Positions 11,770-21,344 of a stretch of 64,000 bases of DNA are shown in pieces (position 1 is the stretch's first letter; the number at the start of each line of letters is the position of its first letter). The position numbers and the translations under genes were made by a program. The stretch spans positions 1,578,742,049 to 1,578,806,048 of the forward strand of contig NC_090445.1 in assembly GCF_031143425.1 (NCBI RefSeq), read 5' to 3'. This stretch comes from Pleurodeles waltl. Taxonomy: Eukaryota; Chordata; Amphibia; Caudata; Salamandridae. The notes beneath the pieces were generated by a model that made no database searches, had not been told where the DNA came from, and worked only from the letters and a program-made list of their open reading frames with translations.

Positions 11770-12249
11770 ATGAAATTCTTTAAAGCATTCAGGAGCGCGA
11801 TGAAGGGGGAGTCTTACATTAAAACGAGCGTAGGAGAAGAGACGCCGCCCGAGGGTACACCAGCTTACATTGTAATGGAAGAAAAGGGGGTAGCTCCGTG
11901 TCTTTGGCTAAAGCAATGGCACAAGTTGACAGAGAAACATGGGAGCGTAGCGTTCCCGATATATGGGACATTCAATATAAAGATTTTAGAGAATTTGAGA
12001 TTCACGATGTACGACATGAAGGTGCCTCCAAGGCCAGCACAGTTTGAGGCTCTAGCAATTTGGGAACTAATGGCCAGACAGCAACAGCAAAAGAAGTTCG
12101 AGACCAGAATGAGGAAGGTAGAAAAGACACTAGCGGATGCTAGGTGGGATAATGCACAGAAGGTGTGGAGGTCAGATGTATTGCAGGGGATAAAATTGTT
12201 CCCCGCAATTACTAAGGAAGGAGAAGAGACAGGTAAGAAAGCCACCTGA
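11770..12249 (+). CDS. gag: Gag N-terminal (matrix-like) ORF ending at an in-frame TGA
   Basis: A 159-codon ORF from the first ATG after the leader. It is basic and tryptophan-containing in its first 110 residues, followed by a charged, probably helical segment (QQQQKKFETRMRKVEKT, about residues 103-119). This fits a retroviral matrix region by position; I cannot prove the fold by eye. The second residue is Lys, so the usual Gag myristoylation glycine is absent. The frame closes at TGA 12247-12249, yet the same frame stays open afterwards for 7.1 kb, so the stop splits what reads as one Gag. It may be an inactivating mutation or a readthrough stop; the sequence alone does not decide. Confidence 0.7.
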   Translation: MKFFKAFRSAMKGESYIKTSVGEETPPEGTPAYIVMEEKGVAPCLWLKQWHKLTEKHGSVAFPIYGTFNIKILENLRFTMYDMKVPPRPAQFEALAIWELMARQQQQKKFETRMRKVEKTLADARWDNAQKVWRSDVLQGIKLFPAITKEGEETGKKAT

Positions 12250-15200
12250 AAGACAGACAGGAAGTGTTCCAAGGATAGAGAGGACGAGGAAAAGTTGAGA
12301 AGAGAAGAGGAGTTAGAGGATGAGGAGTTGATAATGCAATTGCTGAACGACCGTCCACCGCCTTATGCAGAGAATGGACAAGGTCCAAGTACCAGTTCTG
12401 CCCCTCCGGCACCAGTACAGAACAGTGAAACACAGAGTTCAGGAGCGTCATCGGGATCTAAGGACCCGAGTCTGCTGTTCACCCCGCAGATACCGCAGGT
12501 TAGGAGAATATATCCAGATGTGCCCGTGTTGAAACCAGCAGAAAATTATCAGCCTCAGATGCCCGGGTACTACAGTAGTGATAACGGTGCAGGAATGATT
12601 CTAGATCCAACCGTAAGGGGAGTACAGAATGGTTACAACCAAACAATGGCACAAGCTGAATCAACTCAGTTTTTGATGCCTCAAAAGCAGATGCAGGGAG
12701 GAAACGCACATGCTCAAATGACGGGGAGCCAGATGGGCATGCCGGCAATGATGACCCATGGTGTGGGAATGAACATGCCACAGAACATGGGGAATGGACA
12801 GAACCCAGACGCGATATCCTTACCCATTACCGTAGGTCCAGCGGTACCTCTGTATAGTCAGCCTAATTCGGGTCTGAACAGTCAGGGATCAATGCTGCAG
12901 AATGGGACAGAAAGAAGGTGCATAGAAAACACTCCAGGGGTAACTCCGATAGCGGCTCAGCCAACCGGGTCTGGGTCCTTGATGGAGTTTAGTCCCATAT
13001 GTGCTCAGTCAACACTGGTAAGGTCGAGCCCCCCACTGATAATACCTCTCACATCGAACACTGAAAAGCTGCCGCAGCCATCGATGGCAGTCGATGTGAA
13101 CGCTACCCTGATGGGGGTGAATGCGCAACAGCTGACACAGTGGTTCAACAGTCTGAATTCCACACAAAATTCAGCTGGTGGGAGAGGAGAAGACTATATG
13201 AATAGGGTTAGGTTGAACATGGAAGCACAAGAATTGGTGGAAGGGACAATGGGTGTGAACAGGTTAGAGTCCTACACGGAAGAAGAGCTGAGGTATCTAT
13301 GTCCCAGGATTACAAAGGAAGTGAACAAGATACATAAGAGCTTGCAGGAAGCAGCTGACAGAAACGGGGTTGACATAGACAAGACGAAACACTTGAGCAG
13401 GAGCTACAGGTTAGATTTTGGGACCACAGATTTTGAACACATGAGGTCAGCAGGCATGAAGACACACCTTAGAGAATTGCTGCAGAGTGCACAAGTGTGG
13501 AGGTGCTTAGACAAATGGGAAAGCAGGTGGGTAAAGAGGAGGGACAAGAGGAGGGACAGTGCTACAGAACACAATGAAAAAAGACCGCAGAGTAGTGATA
13601 CAGTAACAATGTTACCAATGAGGGAGACAGCAGGGGGAAAATTAGTACATGTACCATGGCACAGAAGCGACATTCAGTCCTTTACGGACGATTTTCCCAA
13701 ACTAAGAGAGAAACCGATTGAATGGTATCAGCAGACTGATAGGTTTGTGAAGCTTGCAAAATGTCTCTGGGAAGACCTGAACACTCTCTTTGAGATTGTG
13801 GTGCCGGCAGATTTGTGGGAGGATTGCAAAAGAGCTGTAGGTTGGCCGACAAGTGAACCAGAGAGGGACAGGGAGACAGGTGCACCATCACCTTTGGTGA
13901 TGAGCTTGTACTATAAGGTGATTGAGCATTTGAAAACGAAGGTACCCGCAAAGAATGTGGATTGGCAGAAGATTGATCGAACTGCCCAAGAGACTAAAGA
14001 ATCGATTCATAGTTACTATGAGAGGTTGTTGAAGGCGTTCAAGAATTACAGTGGCACGGAAACAATAGAGGCGAAGGACATGCTCCATTTTGTTTTCAGA
14101 TTTGTGGAAGGGCTGAGGCCAGAGATAAGTCAGATGATAAAGTCGCATTTGATTTGTTGGCAATCGAAACCGATTGATGAGGTCTTGACTTATGCGAAAT
14201 ACTGTAGCGACGAAATTGAGATAAAACAGAAAAAGCTGAAAGAGAAGGTGATGATGATGCAGCTTAAGGCAGCTCAAACAGGTTTGCAAGGTTTGCAAGG
14301 TCTACAAGGGATGCAAGGGTTCCAACAGCAAGTACCGCAACAGCAGTTGCAGTTGCAGGGAAACATGGCGTTTCAGCCACAGGCCAGAGGCAGAGGCAGA
14401 GGAGGTTTTGTGAATAATGGTCCGGATTTTAACACTGTTGTGACGGGTGTGCAGGCAATGAAGAAGGTGATGCCGTGTCACGTGTGCGGAATCGTCGGTC
14501 ATTGGAAACGCGAGTGCCCGATGGTGGTGCAGGAAGGTGCAGGTGTAGGTGCAGGTGTAGGTGCAGGTGCAGGTGTAGGTGTTGGTCAGCAAAACAATGA
14601 TGTCAATGCATTTCAGACAATGAGGGGACCAAAAATGAGAGGTCCAAGCCCAAATTTTCAGACTGTAAATCAATTGCAGGGATTACAACCTATGCAGCCG
14701 CAGCAGATGCAGATGCCTCGTATGCAGATGACGCAAATGCAGCCAATGCAACAGCAGTTACCTATGGTACCTAATCAGCAAATGCAAATACCCTTGGCAC
14801 CAATGAGTCAGCAGCAAGTGATGGTTCCTCCGCAGGCAACGGGTCAGGTAATGAGTACAAATGGCACCGTACAACAGTTCCCATTACACAGTGAGAGTGG
14901 AATAAACAACGTATGGGAGAGTGAAAGTTCAGGAGAAGAAGGAGATTGTGTGCTTGCGGCATCCTTGGAGGTTGATCAAAGGGGTCCGTACGTAGAGGGA
15001 AGAGTAATGGGTCATCGTGTCTCATTCTTGGTTGACACGGGAGCCACACGTTCAACAGTCAAGAGCAGTGAAGTACCGAATTTGCCACTCTCAGGGAGGA
15101 CAGTTCAAGTGGTGGGAGTAGCAAACAGACATCTGACGAACCCAATAACAGATCCGGTTCCAGTCAGCATCTGTAACTATCAAGGTGTGCATCAGTTTGT

Positions 15201-18200
15201 GGTATGTGACTCAAGCCCGATAGCACTGTTAGGGAGAGACCTGTTGTGCAAATTGGGTTGTTCGATCATGTGTTCGAACGAAGGAATAACAATCCAGACG
15301 AGCAGTGATGGGGAAGAAGAGGACAGTGTAGAGGGGGATGAGATGGAAACTGTAGATGAAGAGTATCCTCTGATTTGTCTTTTCCCGATGATAACTGAAG
15401 AGGACATCCCAGCCGAATTACGAGAGACAGTCGGAAAGGAAGTGTGGGACATGACAGGGAAAGAGGTGGGATTGATGAAAGGAGTAGAACCAGTGAAAGT
15501 GACTGTAAAGCCCAATGCAATCTTTCCCCAGACCCCACAATACCACATGCCACAAGATACCGTCATGAAAGTTGCTCAACTCATTGACGAATTTGTAAAG
15601 CAGGGGGTGCTGAAAGAAGTGTTAAGCAGTCCATGTAACTCACCAATAATGGGACTAATAAAGCCGAGTGGAAAGGTCCGACTCGTGCAGGATTTGAGGA
15701 AAATAAATGACATCATAGTCAAGTGCTGCCCTGTCGTACCGAATCCAGCTGTGATAATGTTTCAAATTCCTTGCGATGCCGAATGGTTCTCAGTCATCGA
15801 TTTGTCACAGGCATTCTTTTCTGTGCCTCTTCATGAGGACAGCCAATTCCTCTTTTGTTTCAAATTCCTAGACAGAGTATACAGTTGGTGTCGAATTCCC
15901 CAAGGGTTTTCTGAGTCACCGTCAATCTTCAATCAGATTCTAAAGAAAGATTTGGAAGAATTAGAATTGCCATTCGAGTCAACCCTAGTACAATACATTG
16001 ATGACTTATTGGTTGCATCAAAGACAGAAAGTGGCTGCACAACCGATACCATTGTTCTGTTGAACCATTTGGGAAGGAATGGACATAAGGTGTCTCCTTC
16101 CAAATTACAGTTCTGTCAGAAGAAAGTGAAATACTTGGGTCACCAAATAGAGAAAGGGTCACGGAGAATAATGAAGGAAAGAATTACAAGCATACTCCAA
16201 ATGAGTCCACCAAAGACAAGGAAGGAGGTGAGGAAGTTTTTGGGAATGGTGGGATATTGTCGCCAGTGGATCCCCAACTTCTCGTCTCTAGCAAAGCCCC
16301 TACTGAAATTGACCCAGAAGGATGCCTTGGATGAAATTGAGCTGAAAGGAGATGAGATGGATGCTTTTGTTGAACTAAAAGAATGCATGTGCAGGGCTCC
16401 AGCTTTAGGTATGCCTGATTACACGAAGCCTTTCACATTGTTTTGTCATGAACGTGATGCATGTTCTTTGTCTGTCTTGACCCAAGCCCATGGTGGCGTG
16501 AACAGACCAGTAGCGTATTTTTCAGCTACTTTGGATCCGGTTGCAGCAGCACTCCCAGGGTGTTTGCGCGCCGTAGCAGCAGTTGGTATCAGCCTCACTC
16601 AGAGTGAAGGAATAGTGATGGGACACCCAGTAACAGTCATGGTCCCTCACTCAGTTGAGATACTTTTGACCCGCTCCCGAACGCAACACATGACTGGAGC
16701 AAGACTCACAAGGTATGAAACGATAATTCTGGGCTCACCGAATGTGCAGCTGAAAAGGTGCACTACGTTGAATCCAGCAACCTTGCTTCCTGGAGAAAAT
16801 GCCGAAATTGAGAACGCTGAAGACGTCGAGCATGACTGCCTTCAGGTGACTGAATTTTGCACAAAACCTCGACCGGACATCAAGGATACCAAGCTTGATG
16901 TAAATGACCAGATTCTTTTTGTTGATGGTTCATGTCTAAGAGATGGGATGGGGATTTTGAAAGCAGGATATGCTGTATGTACTGTAACGGGGGTCTTGGA
17001 AGCGGGATGGCTTCAAGGAGTCTATTCGGCACAAGTAGCAGAACTTGTAGCCCTTACAAGAGCATGTCAACTGTCTGCATTGATGAAAGTCACCATTTAC
17101 ACTGATAGTCAATACGGGTTTGGGATTGTGCATGACTTTGGACAATTATGGTCACAGAGAGGGTTCCTGACTTCTTCAGGATCCCCAGTGAAGAACGGGG
17201 AGAGAATAAGGGAATTGTTACACGCCATTCAAGTACCAGCTGAAGTTGCAGTGGTAAAGTGTAGTGCTCATACGAAAGGACAGGACTATGTGTCTCTAGG
17301 AAATGCATATGCGGATCAAGTCGCAAGATTTTGTGCCTTGAACTGTATATTACTAAGGGATGATTGGAATACGATAAATGAGCCAGAACTCGAACAAGCT
17401 GAAGCATTTGCCTTGAAGGTCGTAGATACAATAGATGAACTAAAAGCACTGCAAAATAATGTCAAGGAGGATGAAAGAGATTCCTGGATTAAATCACAAT
17501 GTATAAAGAGACAAGACGAGTTATGGGTTTCACATGAGGGAAAATATGTTTTGCCAAATAGTCTCTTATCACAGCTTGCGCGGTTCTATCATGGGCAGGC
17601 TCACCTAGGGAGAGACGCCATGATAAGATTGTTCAAAACTGATTGGTTTAACCCCAGATTTCGCCAAGCTGCAGAAGCAGTTTGCCATCGATGTGTCACT
17701 TGCCAGCAGATGAACCCAGGAAAAGGAACAGTTGTGAACGCGAGTCACATTGGTAGGGCAAGCGGTCCTTTTAGTCGAATGCAGATGGACTTCATTGAGA
17801 TGCCTGTGCATGGGGGTCTGAAATATGTGTTGGTGATTGTGTGCATTTTTAGTCACTGGATAGAGGCATACCCCACACGTAGAAACGACAGCCTTACAGT
17901 TGCCAAGCTATTGTTGAGGGAGTTGATACCACGTTTCGGATTCCCAATCTCTTTAGAATCAGATAGGGGAAGTCACTTCAATAACGAGGTGATAAAGTTA
18001 CTTTGCGAAGCGCTGAACATTGAGCAAAAGCTGCACTGTAGCTATCGCCCTGAAGCCTCAGGACTGGTGGAGCAGATGAATGGTACGCTGAAATCGAGAA
18101 TGGCAAAAATATGTGCATCGACAAATTTGAAATGGCCTGACGCATTGCCCTTAGTGCTAATGTCAATGAGAAACACTCCTGATAGAAAGACTGGATTGTC

Positions 18201-19389
18201 TCCGCATGAAATTCTCATAGGCAGAGCTATGAGACTTCCTGCAGTTCCCGCAAACATGCTTTTGAATATTACAGATGATATGGTGTTAGACTACTGCAAA
18301 GGACTGGCTGACGTGGTTCGCTCTTTCTCTCACCAGGTGGAAGCGACCACCTTGCCACCGATCCAGGGTCCAGGACACGCACTGAAAGCAGGTGATTGGG
18401 TCGTGGTAAAGAAGCAAGTGAGAAAATCGTGTCTGGAACCCCGTTGGAAAGGCCCTTTCCAAGTGATCCTGACGACAACTACCGCTGTGAAGTGTGCGGG
18501 GGTTCCCAACTGGATTCACGCCAGTCACACAAAGAAGGTGTTGTGTCCCACAGATGAGGAAGTTGAAGCGCTGAAACTACCAGTGCCTGATAAAACAGTG
18601 CTGAGTGCTGAGACAGAACAAGACCGAACTGAAAGCGAACAAGCAGAAGCAGGAGAGAAAGAAATATTCTCTGACGACGAAGACACCAACTCACTTGGGG
18701 GAAACCAACGAGAAAGTTCAGACAGCGACGCAGAAGCTGAAGGCGACAAAGAACCTGAAGCAGCTGAGGGTAGCAAAAAGCCTGAAGCAGCTGAAGGTGA
18801 CAAGGAGCCTGAAGCAGCTGAAAGTGATAAAGAGCCTGAAGAAAGTAACGGTGACGAAGGGCTCGAAAAAGGTGAAAAGGCAGGAGAGCCTGATCAGAGG
18901 AGGGCTTTCTCAGAAGCAGACGATACAGAAAAAGGAAAAGAGAACGTGATCGATTCCCCGGAAGAAGGGGACAAGGCAGAACAGAACGAAAAGGTTCAAG
19001 CTTCCACAGAAAAAGGTGCAGGTCCATCAAATGGACATGGTGCAAAGAGAAGACTGAGTATCTCACCAATAAAAGAGAAGGGTAAAGAAAGTTTGAACGA
19101 AGGAGGAAGGCCAAAAGTGAAAGAGAAAAGAAAGGAAGTGACTGTTGTGGAACAATCGTCAAGTGAAGAGAAAGACTTGACAAAAGAGGAAAGTACCAGC
19201 GAGGCAGAGTCGAAAAGGGAAGCAAAATTGAAAAGAAAAAGGATACCGAACAGGAGGTATTCCGGTCCTGAATGGGCATATGCAGTCAATGATGATTGGA
19301 CTGACGAGTTTGTATCTCTAAGCATCGAGAACGAAGAAGAAGAAGAGATACCAATAGAAAAGAAAAGTTTCATAGACTCTGTCGATTGA
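12250..19389 (+). CDS. gag-pro-pol: Uninterrupted Gag (CA-NC)-protease-RT-RNase H-integrase frame
   Basis: About 2,379 sense codons in the same frame as the upstream ORF, with no ATG at its start (numbering below starts at the TTG, 12295). Order: PPPY late-domain motif (21-24); capsid-like region with a major-homology-like stretch (about 570-640); Q/G-rich linker; one CCHC knuckle, C728 to C741 (14476-14517); Gly-Val and Met-Gln repeats; aspartic protease with DTGA (914-917) and LLGRD (15226-15240); RT with YIDD (1234-1237). RNase H has D1544, E1583, D1604 and D1674. Integrase has H1766, H1770, C1800, C1803 and the D1832, D1890, E1926 triad (35 residues between the last two). A WKGPF module (about 2051) follows, then ~280 extra charged residues. 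All catalytic residues listed are present. Unlike the usual retroviral plan, no stop or frameshift separates Gag from Pol. Confidence 0.9.
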   Translation, partial: KTDRKCSKDREDEEKLRREEELEDEELIMQLLNDRPPPYAENGQGPSTSSAPPAPVQNSETQSSGASSGSKDPSLLFTPQIPQVRRIYPDVPVLKPAENYQPQMPGYYSSDNGAGMILDPTVRGVQNGYNQTMAQAESTQFLMPQKQMQGGNAHAQMTGSQMGMPAMMTHGVGMNMPQNMGNGQNPDAISLPITVGPAVPLYSQPNSGLNSQGSMLQNGTERRCIENTPGVTPIAAQPTGSGSLMEFSPICAQSTLVRSSPPLIIPLTSNTEKLPQPSMAVDVNATLMGVNAQQLTQWFNSLNSTQNSAGGRGEDYMNRVRLNMEAQELVEGTMGVNRLESYTEEELRYLCPRITKEVNKIHKSLQEAADRNGVDIDKTKHLSRSYRLDFGTTDFEHMRSAGMKTHLRELLQSAQVWRCLDKWESRWVKRRDKRRDSATEHNEKRPQSSDTVTMLPMRETAGGKLVHVPWHRSDIQSFTDDFPKLREKPIEWYQQTDRFVKLAKCLWEDLNTLFEIVVPADLWEDCKRAVGWPTSEPERDRETGAPSPLVMSLYYKVIEHLKTKVPAKNVDWQKIDRTAQETKESIHSYYERLLKAFKNYSGTETIEAKDMLHFVFRFVEGLRPEISQMIKSHLICWQSKPIDEVLTYAKYCSDEIEIKQKKLKEKVMMMQLKAAQTGLQGLQGLQGMQGFQQQVPQQQLQLQGNMAFQPQARGRGRGGFVNNGPDFNTVVTGVQAMKKVMPCHVCGIVGHWKRECPMVVQEGAGVGAGVGAGAGVGVGQQNNDVNAFQTMRGPKMRGPSPNFQTVNQLQGLQPMQPQQMQMPRMQMTQMQPMQQQLPMVPNQQMQIPLAPMSQQQVMVPPQATGQVMSTNGTVQQFPLHSESGINNVWESESSGEEGDCVLAASLEVDQRGPYVEGRVMGHRVSFLVDTGATRSTVKSSEVPNLPLSGRTVQVVGVANRHLTNPITDPVPVSICNYQGVHQFVVCDSSPIALLGRDLLCKLGCSIMCSNEGITIQTSSDGEEEDSVEGDEMETVDEEYPLICLFPMITEEDIPAELRETVGKEVWDMTGKEVGLMKGVEPVKVTVKPNAIFPQTPQYHMPQDTVMKVAQLIDEFVKQGVLKEVLSSPCNSPIMGLIKPSGKVRLVQDLRKINDIIVKCCPVVPNPAVIMFQIPCDAEWFSVIDLSQAFFSVPLHEDSQFLFCFKFLDRVYSWCRIPQGFSESPSIFNQILKKDLEELELPFESTLVQYIDDLLVASKTESGCTTDTIVLLNHLGRNGHKVSPSKLQFCQKKVKYLGHQIEKGSRRIMKERITSILQMSPPKTRKEVRKFLGMVGYCRQWIPNFSSLAKPLLKLTQKDALDEIELKGDEMDAFVELKECMCRAPALGMPDYTKPFTLFCHERDACSLSVLTQAHGGVNRPVAYFSATLDPVAAALPGCLRAVAAVGISLTQSEGIVMGHPVTVMVPHSVEILLTRSRTQHMTGARLTRYETIILGSPNVQLKRCTTLNPATLLPGENAEIENAEDVEHDCLQVTEFCTKPRPDIKDTKLDVNDQILFVDGSCLRDGMGILKAGYAVCTVTGVLEAGWLQGVYSAQVAELVALTRACQLSALMKVTIYTDSQYGFGIVHDFGQLWSQRGFLTSSGSPVKNGERIRELLHAIQVPAEVAVVKCSAHTKGQDYVSLGNAYADQVARFCALNCILLRDDWNTINEPELEQAEAFALKVVDTIDELKALQNNVKEDERDSWIKSQCIKRQDELWVSHEGKYVLPNSLLSQLARFYHGQAHLGRDAMIRLFKTDWFNPRFRQAAEAVCHRCVTCQQMNPGKGTVVNASHIGRASGPFSRMQMDFIEMPVHGGLKYVLVIVCIFSHWIEAYPTRRNDSLTVAKLLLRELIPRFGFPISLESDRGSHFNNEVIKLLCEALNIEQKLHCSYRPEASGLVEQMNGTLKSRMAKICASTNLKWPDALPLVLMSMRNTPDRKTGLSPHEILIGRAMRLPAVPANMLLNITDDMVLDYCKGLADVVRSFSHQVEATTLPPIQGPGHALKAGDWVVVKKQVRKSCLEPRWKGPFQVILTTTTAVKCAGVPNWIHASHTKKVLCPTDEEVEALKLPVPDKTVLSAETEQDRTESEQAEAGEKEIFSDDEDTNSLGGNQRESSDSDAEAEGDKEPEAAEGSKKPEAAEGDKEPEAAESDKEPEESNGDEGLEKGEKAGEPDQRRAFSEADDTEKGKENVIDSPEEGDKAEQNEKVQASTEKGAGPSNGHGAKRRLSISPIKEKGKESLNEGGRPKVKEKRKEVTVVEQSSSEEKDLTKEESTSEAESKREAKLKRKRIPNRRYSGPEWAYAVNDDWTDEFVSLSIENEEEEEIPIEKKSFIDSVD
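18541..19389 (+). other. Charged C-terminal extension of Pol
   Basis: The last ~282 codons of the pol frame follow the integrase C-terminal module. They are rich in Glu, Lys, Asp and Ser, with no recognisable fold. Near 18748-18855 four imperfect 9-residue repeats appear (KEPEAAEGS, KKPEAAEGD, KEPEAAESD, KEPEESNGD). Further on come basic clusters resembling nuclear localisation signals (AKRRLS, then KLKRKRIPNRRY) and a tryptophan-containing acidic tail. Most retroviral integrases end shortly after the C-terminal module, so this is an unusual addition. Its function is unknown. Confidence 0.75.
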
Positions 19390-19642
19390 AAGAGTAAATG
19401 ATATTGCTTGCTACAATATAACGTGAAGGAAACAACCAGCTGAGACATTGTTAAACCGGATGAGACATTTGCTAAACTGATAAAGACTGAGTTATTGCCG
19501 AATTGAGACAAATGCTGCTAACCGATAAGTGACTGGCCTTTTGAAGAAGACGGTGTGAATATTGCGCTTGTTCAGCTTTGTAACTGAATTGCTAAATAGT
19601 TTCATTTATAAGTGTTTCTAGCTCTCTGATTCTATACAGATC
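19390..19642 (+). promoter_or_regulatory. pol-env spacer with candidate splice acceptors
   Basis: A 253-bp gap. A pyrimidine-rich stretch ending TCTATACAG (AG at 19638-19639) lies three bases before the env ATG. A second candidate ends TTGTTCAG (AG at 19574-19575). Either could pair with the leader donor at 11480. Confidence 0.4.
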
Positions 19643-21286
19643 ATGACTAGGTACGCTACGCAAAATAATAGAAAGAGATATTGTAAATATGTGTGTATAG
19701 GCTTGGTAATTACATGTGTACTAATAATAATGGCAATTGTGTTTGGAATGCATGGGAAGGGTGAGAATGAGAATATTGAAGCTTCTACTATTGCTCCTGT
19801 TACTGTCACTGAACTAACACCATTGAAAAGACTAGCATTAGATGAGAGACTCTTGCACGATAAGAAAGAGCTTTCGTATAACGTTTTCTATCGCTTGCTA
19901 ACAGAGTATGTTGAGACTATGGATGCGAAAGATTGTTATGTGTGTACACAGATACTGACATCAGTAAAGGAAGGGGTAACTTATCACCACATGCCTCTTA
20001 CATATGGGATTACATGTAGTATAGTAATGTCTAGGTTTTATGGTCAAACTAACATACAGTATTTTTACTCGAATTATGATGTTACCTTTGCTTATGTTCC
20101 TATAATAGCGCAGCTTAGCCAGACAGCTAAAGATTGGGATGCTAAAATAATGAGGGAATTTTTCGAGCCAATGCAACCTTTTGAAACGGCTCATGCTCAT
20201 AGGGAGAACCTTACTTGCTCAGTCTCTGCTGTAGAAATAAGCTTTTTAGATCGCACAGATGATAGAAGGGCACAAATGAATGCGAAATTAGAAAAGGAGC
20301 TAAGTAAGAGGACTTCAGTAGATAATTATGATTTTGCTGCTATAAAGACACAAGGGAAAATAGCTTTAGATGCTTGGCATGTAGGGAAATTTTGTATATA
20401 TCGAGGTGAATCTTATTATGACAATATTTTTGTAGGAGCGAGTGAATGCAAACATACGTTTATTTTTAAGGCCAAATGGACATTCATGATGAACGGACTT
20501 GACCCTGTCATTCCAGGTGTATATTACATTTGTGGGCATAATGCTTATTATCGTCTTCCAAAGGGATGGTGGGGGAGATGTTATTTGGGTATAGTATTCC
20601 CAAAGGTTTATCAACTGGATGACATATCGATGATTCAAAAGACATCTGGATCCCATCGTATCCAGAAAAGAGAGACCGCAGCTGCTGTGGTAGGTGATAT
20701 ATTTGGAGCCATGATTCCTTCATTGGGAGTTGTGTTGAATTCTATCAAAATAAGAAAGTTGTCTACTATAGTGGATAACATGTTGACAAAGTTTTCAGGT
20801 GCTATAATCCTGATAGATGCTGAGCTTGCAGCGGAAAGAGCTATGACTCTTCAAAATAGGCTTGCTTTAGACATTCTTTTAGCAAAGGATGGAGGCGTTT
20901 GCAAAATGATTGGTGCACGTCACTGTTGTACCTATATACCTGATAATAGTGTGAAGATCAAAACTATGCTTGCTAATCTAACAAAAGAAAGTGCAGATTT
21001 GAAGGAATTGAAAGAACCAGGAGTGTGGGAGAAGGTTGGAAAAGGACTTGCTTCAGTGGGACATTGGATTGGGGGAATTTGGAATGGAATATTATTGAAA
21101 ATAATAGAAGGAATATTAATAGTAATAATTTGTGTATTTGGAATTTGGGGAATAAAAAGGGGAATAATAATGATTATGGAAAGAATTAAAAGAAGAAAAG
21201 AAGAGAAAATTATGAAAAGAATGGCAGAAGAATACAAAGCGCAAACTAGGGGTACTAAAAGGAAAAGGGAACTGACAGAATTTTAA
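19643..21286 (+). CDS. env: Retroviral envelope glycoprotein, intact frame
   Basis: A 547-codon ORF. A basic N-terminus (NNRKRYCK) precedes a hydrophobic segment (about 18-35), which looks like a signal-anchor or uncleaved leader. SU-like region to about residue 343, with CXXC at 98-101 (CYVC) and a CGHNAYYRLP..W block at 297-310. A dibasic KR at 342-343 is a possible SU/TM cleavage point; position P4 is Ile, so it is not an ideal furin site. The hydrophobic stretch 345-366 fits a fusion peptide and is followed by a heptad-like region. An immunosuppressive-domain-like segment (about 403-419) runs into C420 and C428-C429, with seven residues between them. A membrane anchor lies at 487-504, and the cytoplasmic tail is long and basic (about 505-547). 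Two N-glycosylation sequons are visible (N189, N445). The frame has no stop or shift. Confidence 0.88.
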   Translation: MTRYATQNNRKRYCKYVCIGLVITCVLIIMAIVFGMHGKGENENIEASTIAPVTVTELTPLKRLALDERLLHDKKELSYNVFYRLLTEYVETMDAKDCYVCTQILTSVKEGVTYHHMPLTYGITCSIVMSRFYGQTNIQYFYSNYDVTFAYVPIIAQLSQTAKDWDAKIMREFFEPMQPFETAHAHRENLTCSVSAVEISFLDRTDDRRAQMNAKLEKELSKRTSVDNYDFAAIKTQGKIALDAWHVGKFCIYRGESYYDNIFVGASECKHTFIFKAKWTFMMNGLDPVIPGVYYICGHNAYYRLPKGWWGRCYLGIVFPKVYQLDDISMIQKTSGSHRIQKRETAAAVVGDIFGAMIPSLGVVLNSIKIRKLSTIVDNMLTKFSGAIILIDAELAAERAMTLQNRLALDILLAKDGGVCKMIGARHCCTYIPDNSVKIKTMLANLTKESADLKELKEPGVWEKVGKGLASVGHWIGGIWNGILLKIIEGILIVIICVFGIWGIKRGIIMIMERIKRRKEEKIMKRMAEEYKAQTRGTKRKRELTEF

Positions 21287-21334
21287 TGGAATAAAATTTG
21301 TGGGCGTGGTTTGGTGTGATGACAAGTAGTCATC

Positions 21335-21344
21335 AGAGGAGGGA
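21335..21344 (+). promoter_or_regulatory. Polypurine tract
   Basis: AGAGGAGGGA directly upstream of the inferred LTR start (TGATGAAG at 21346). Position and composition fit the plus-strand primer of a retrovirus. Confidence 0.65.

Noticed and set aside
18479..19279. 266-codon antisense ORF opposite the end of pol, reminiscent of retroviral antisense genes
   Set aside because: It lies exactly opposite the Glu/Lys-rich pol tail; its Leu/Ser/Phe-rich, domain-free translation is the expected mirror of that composition.
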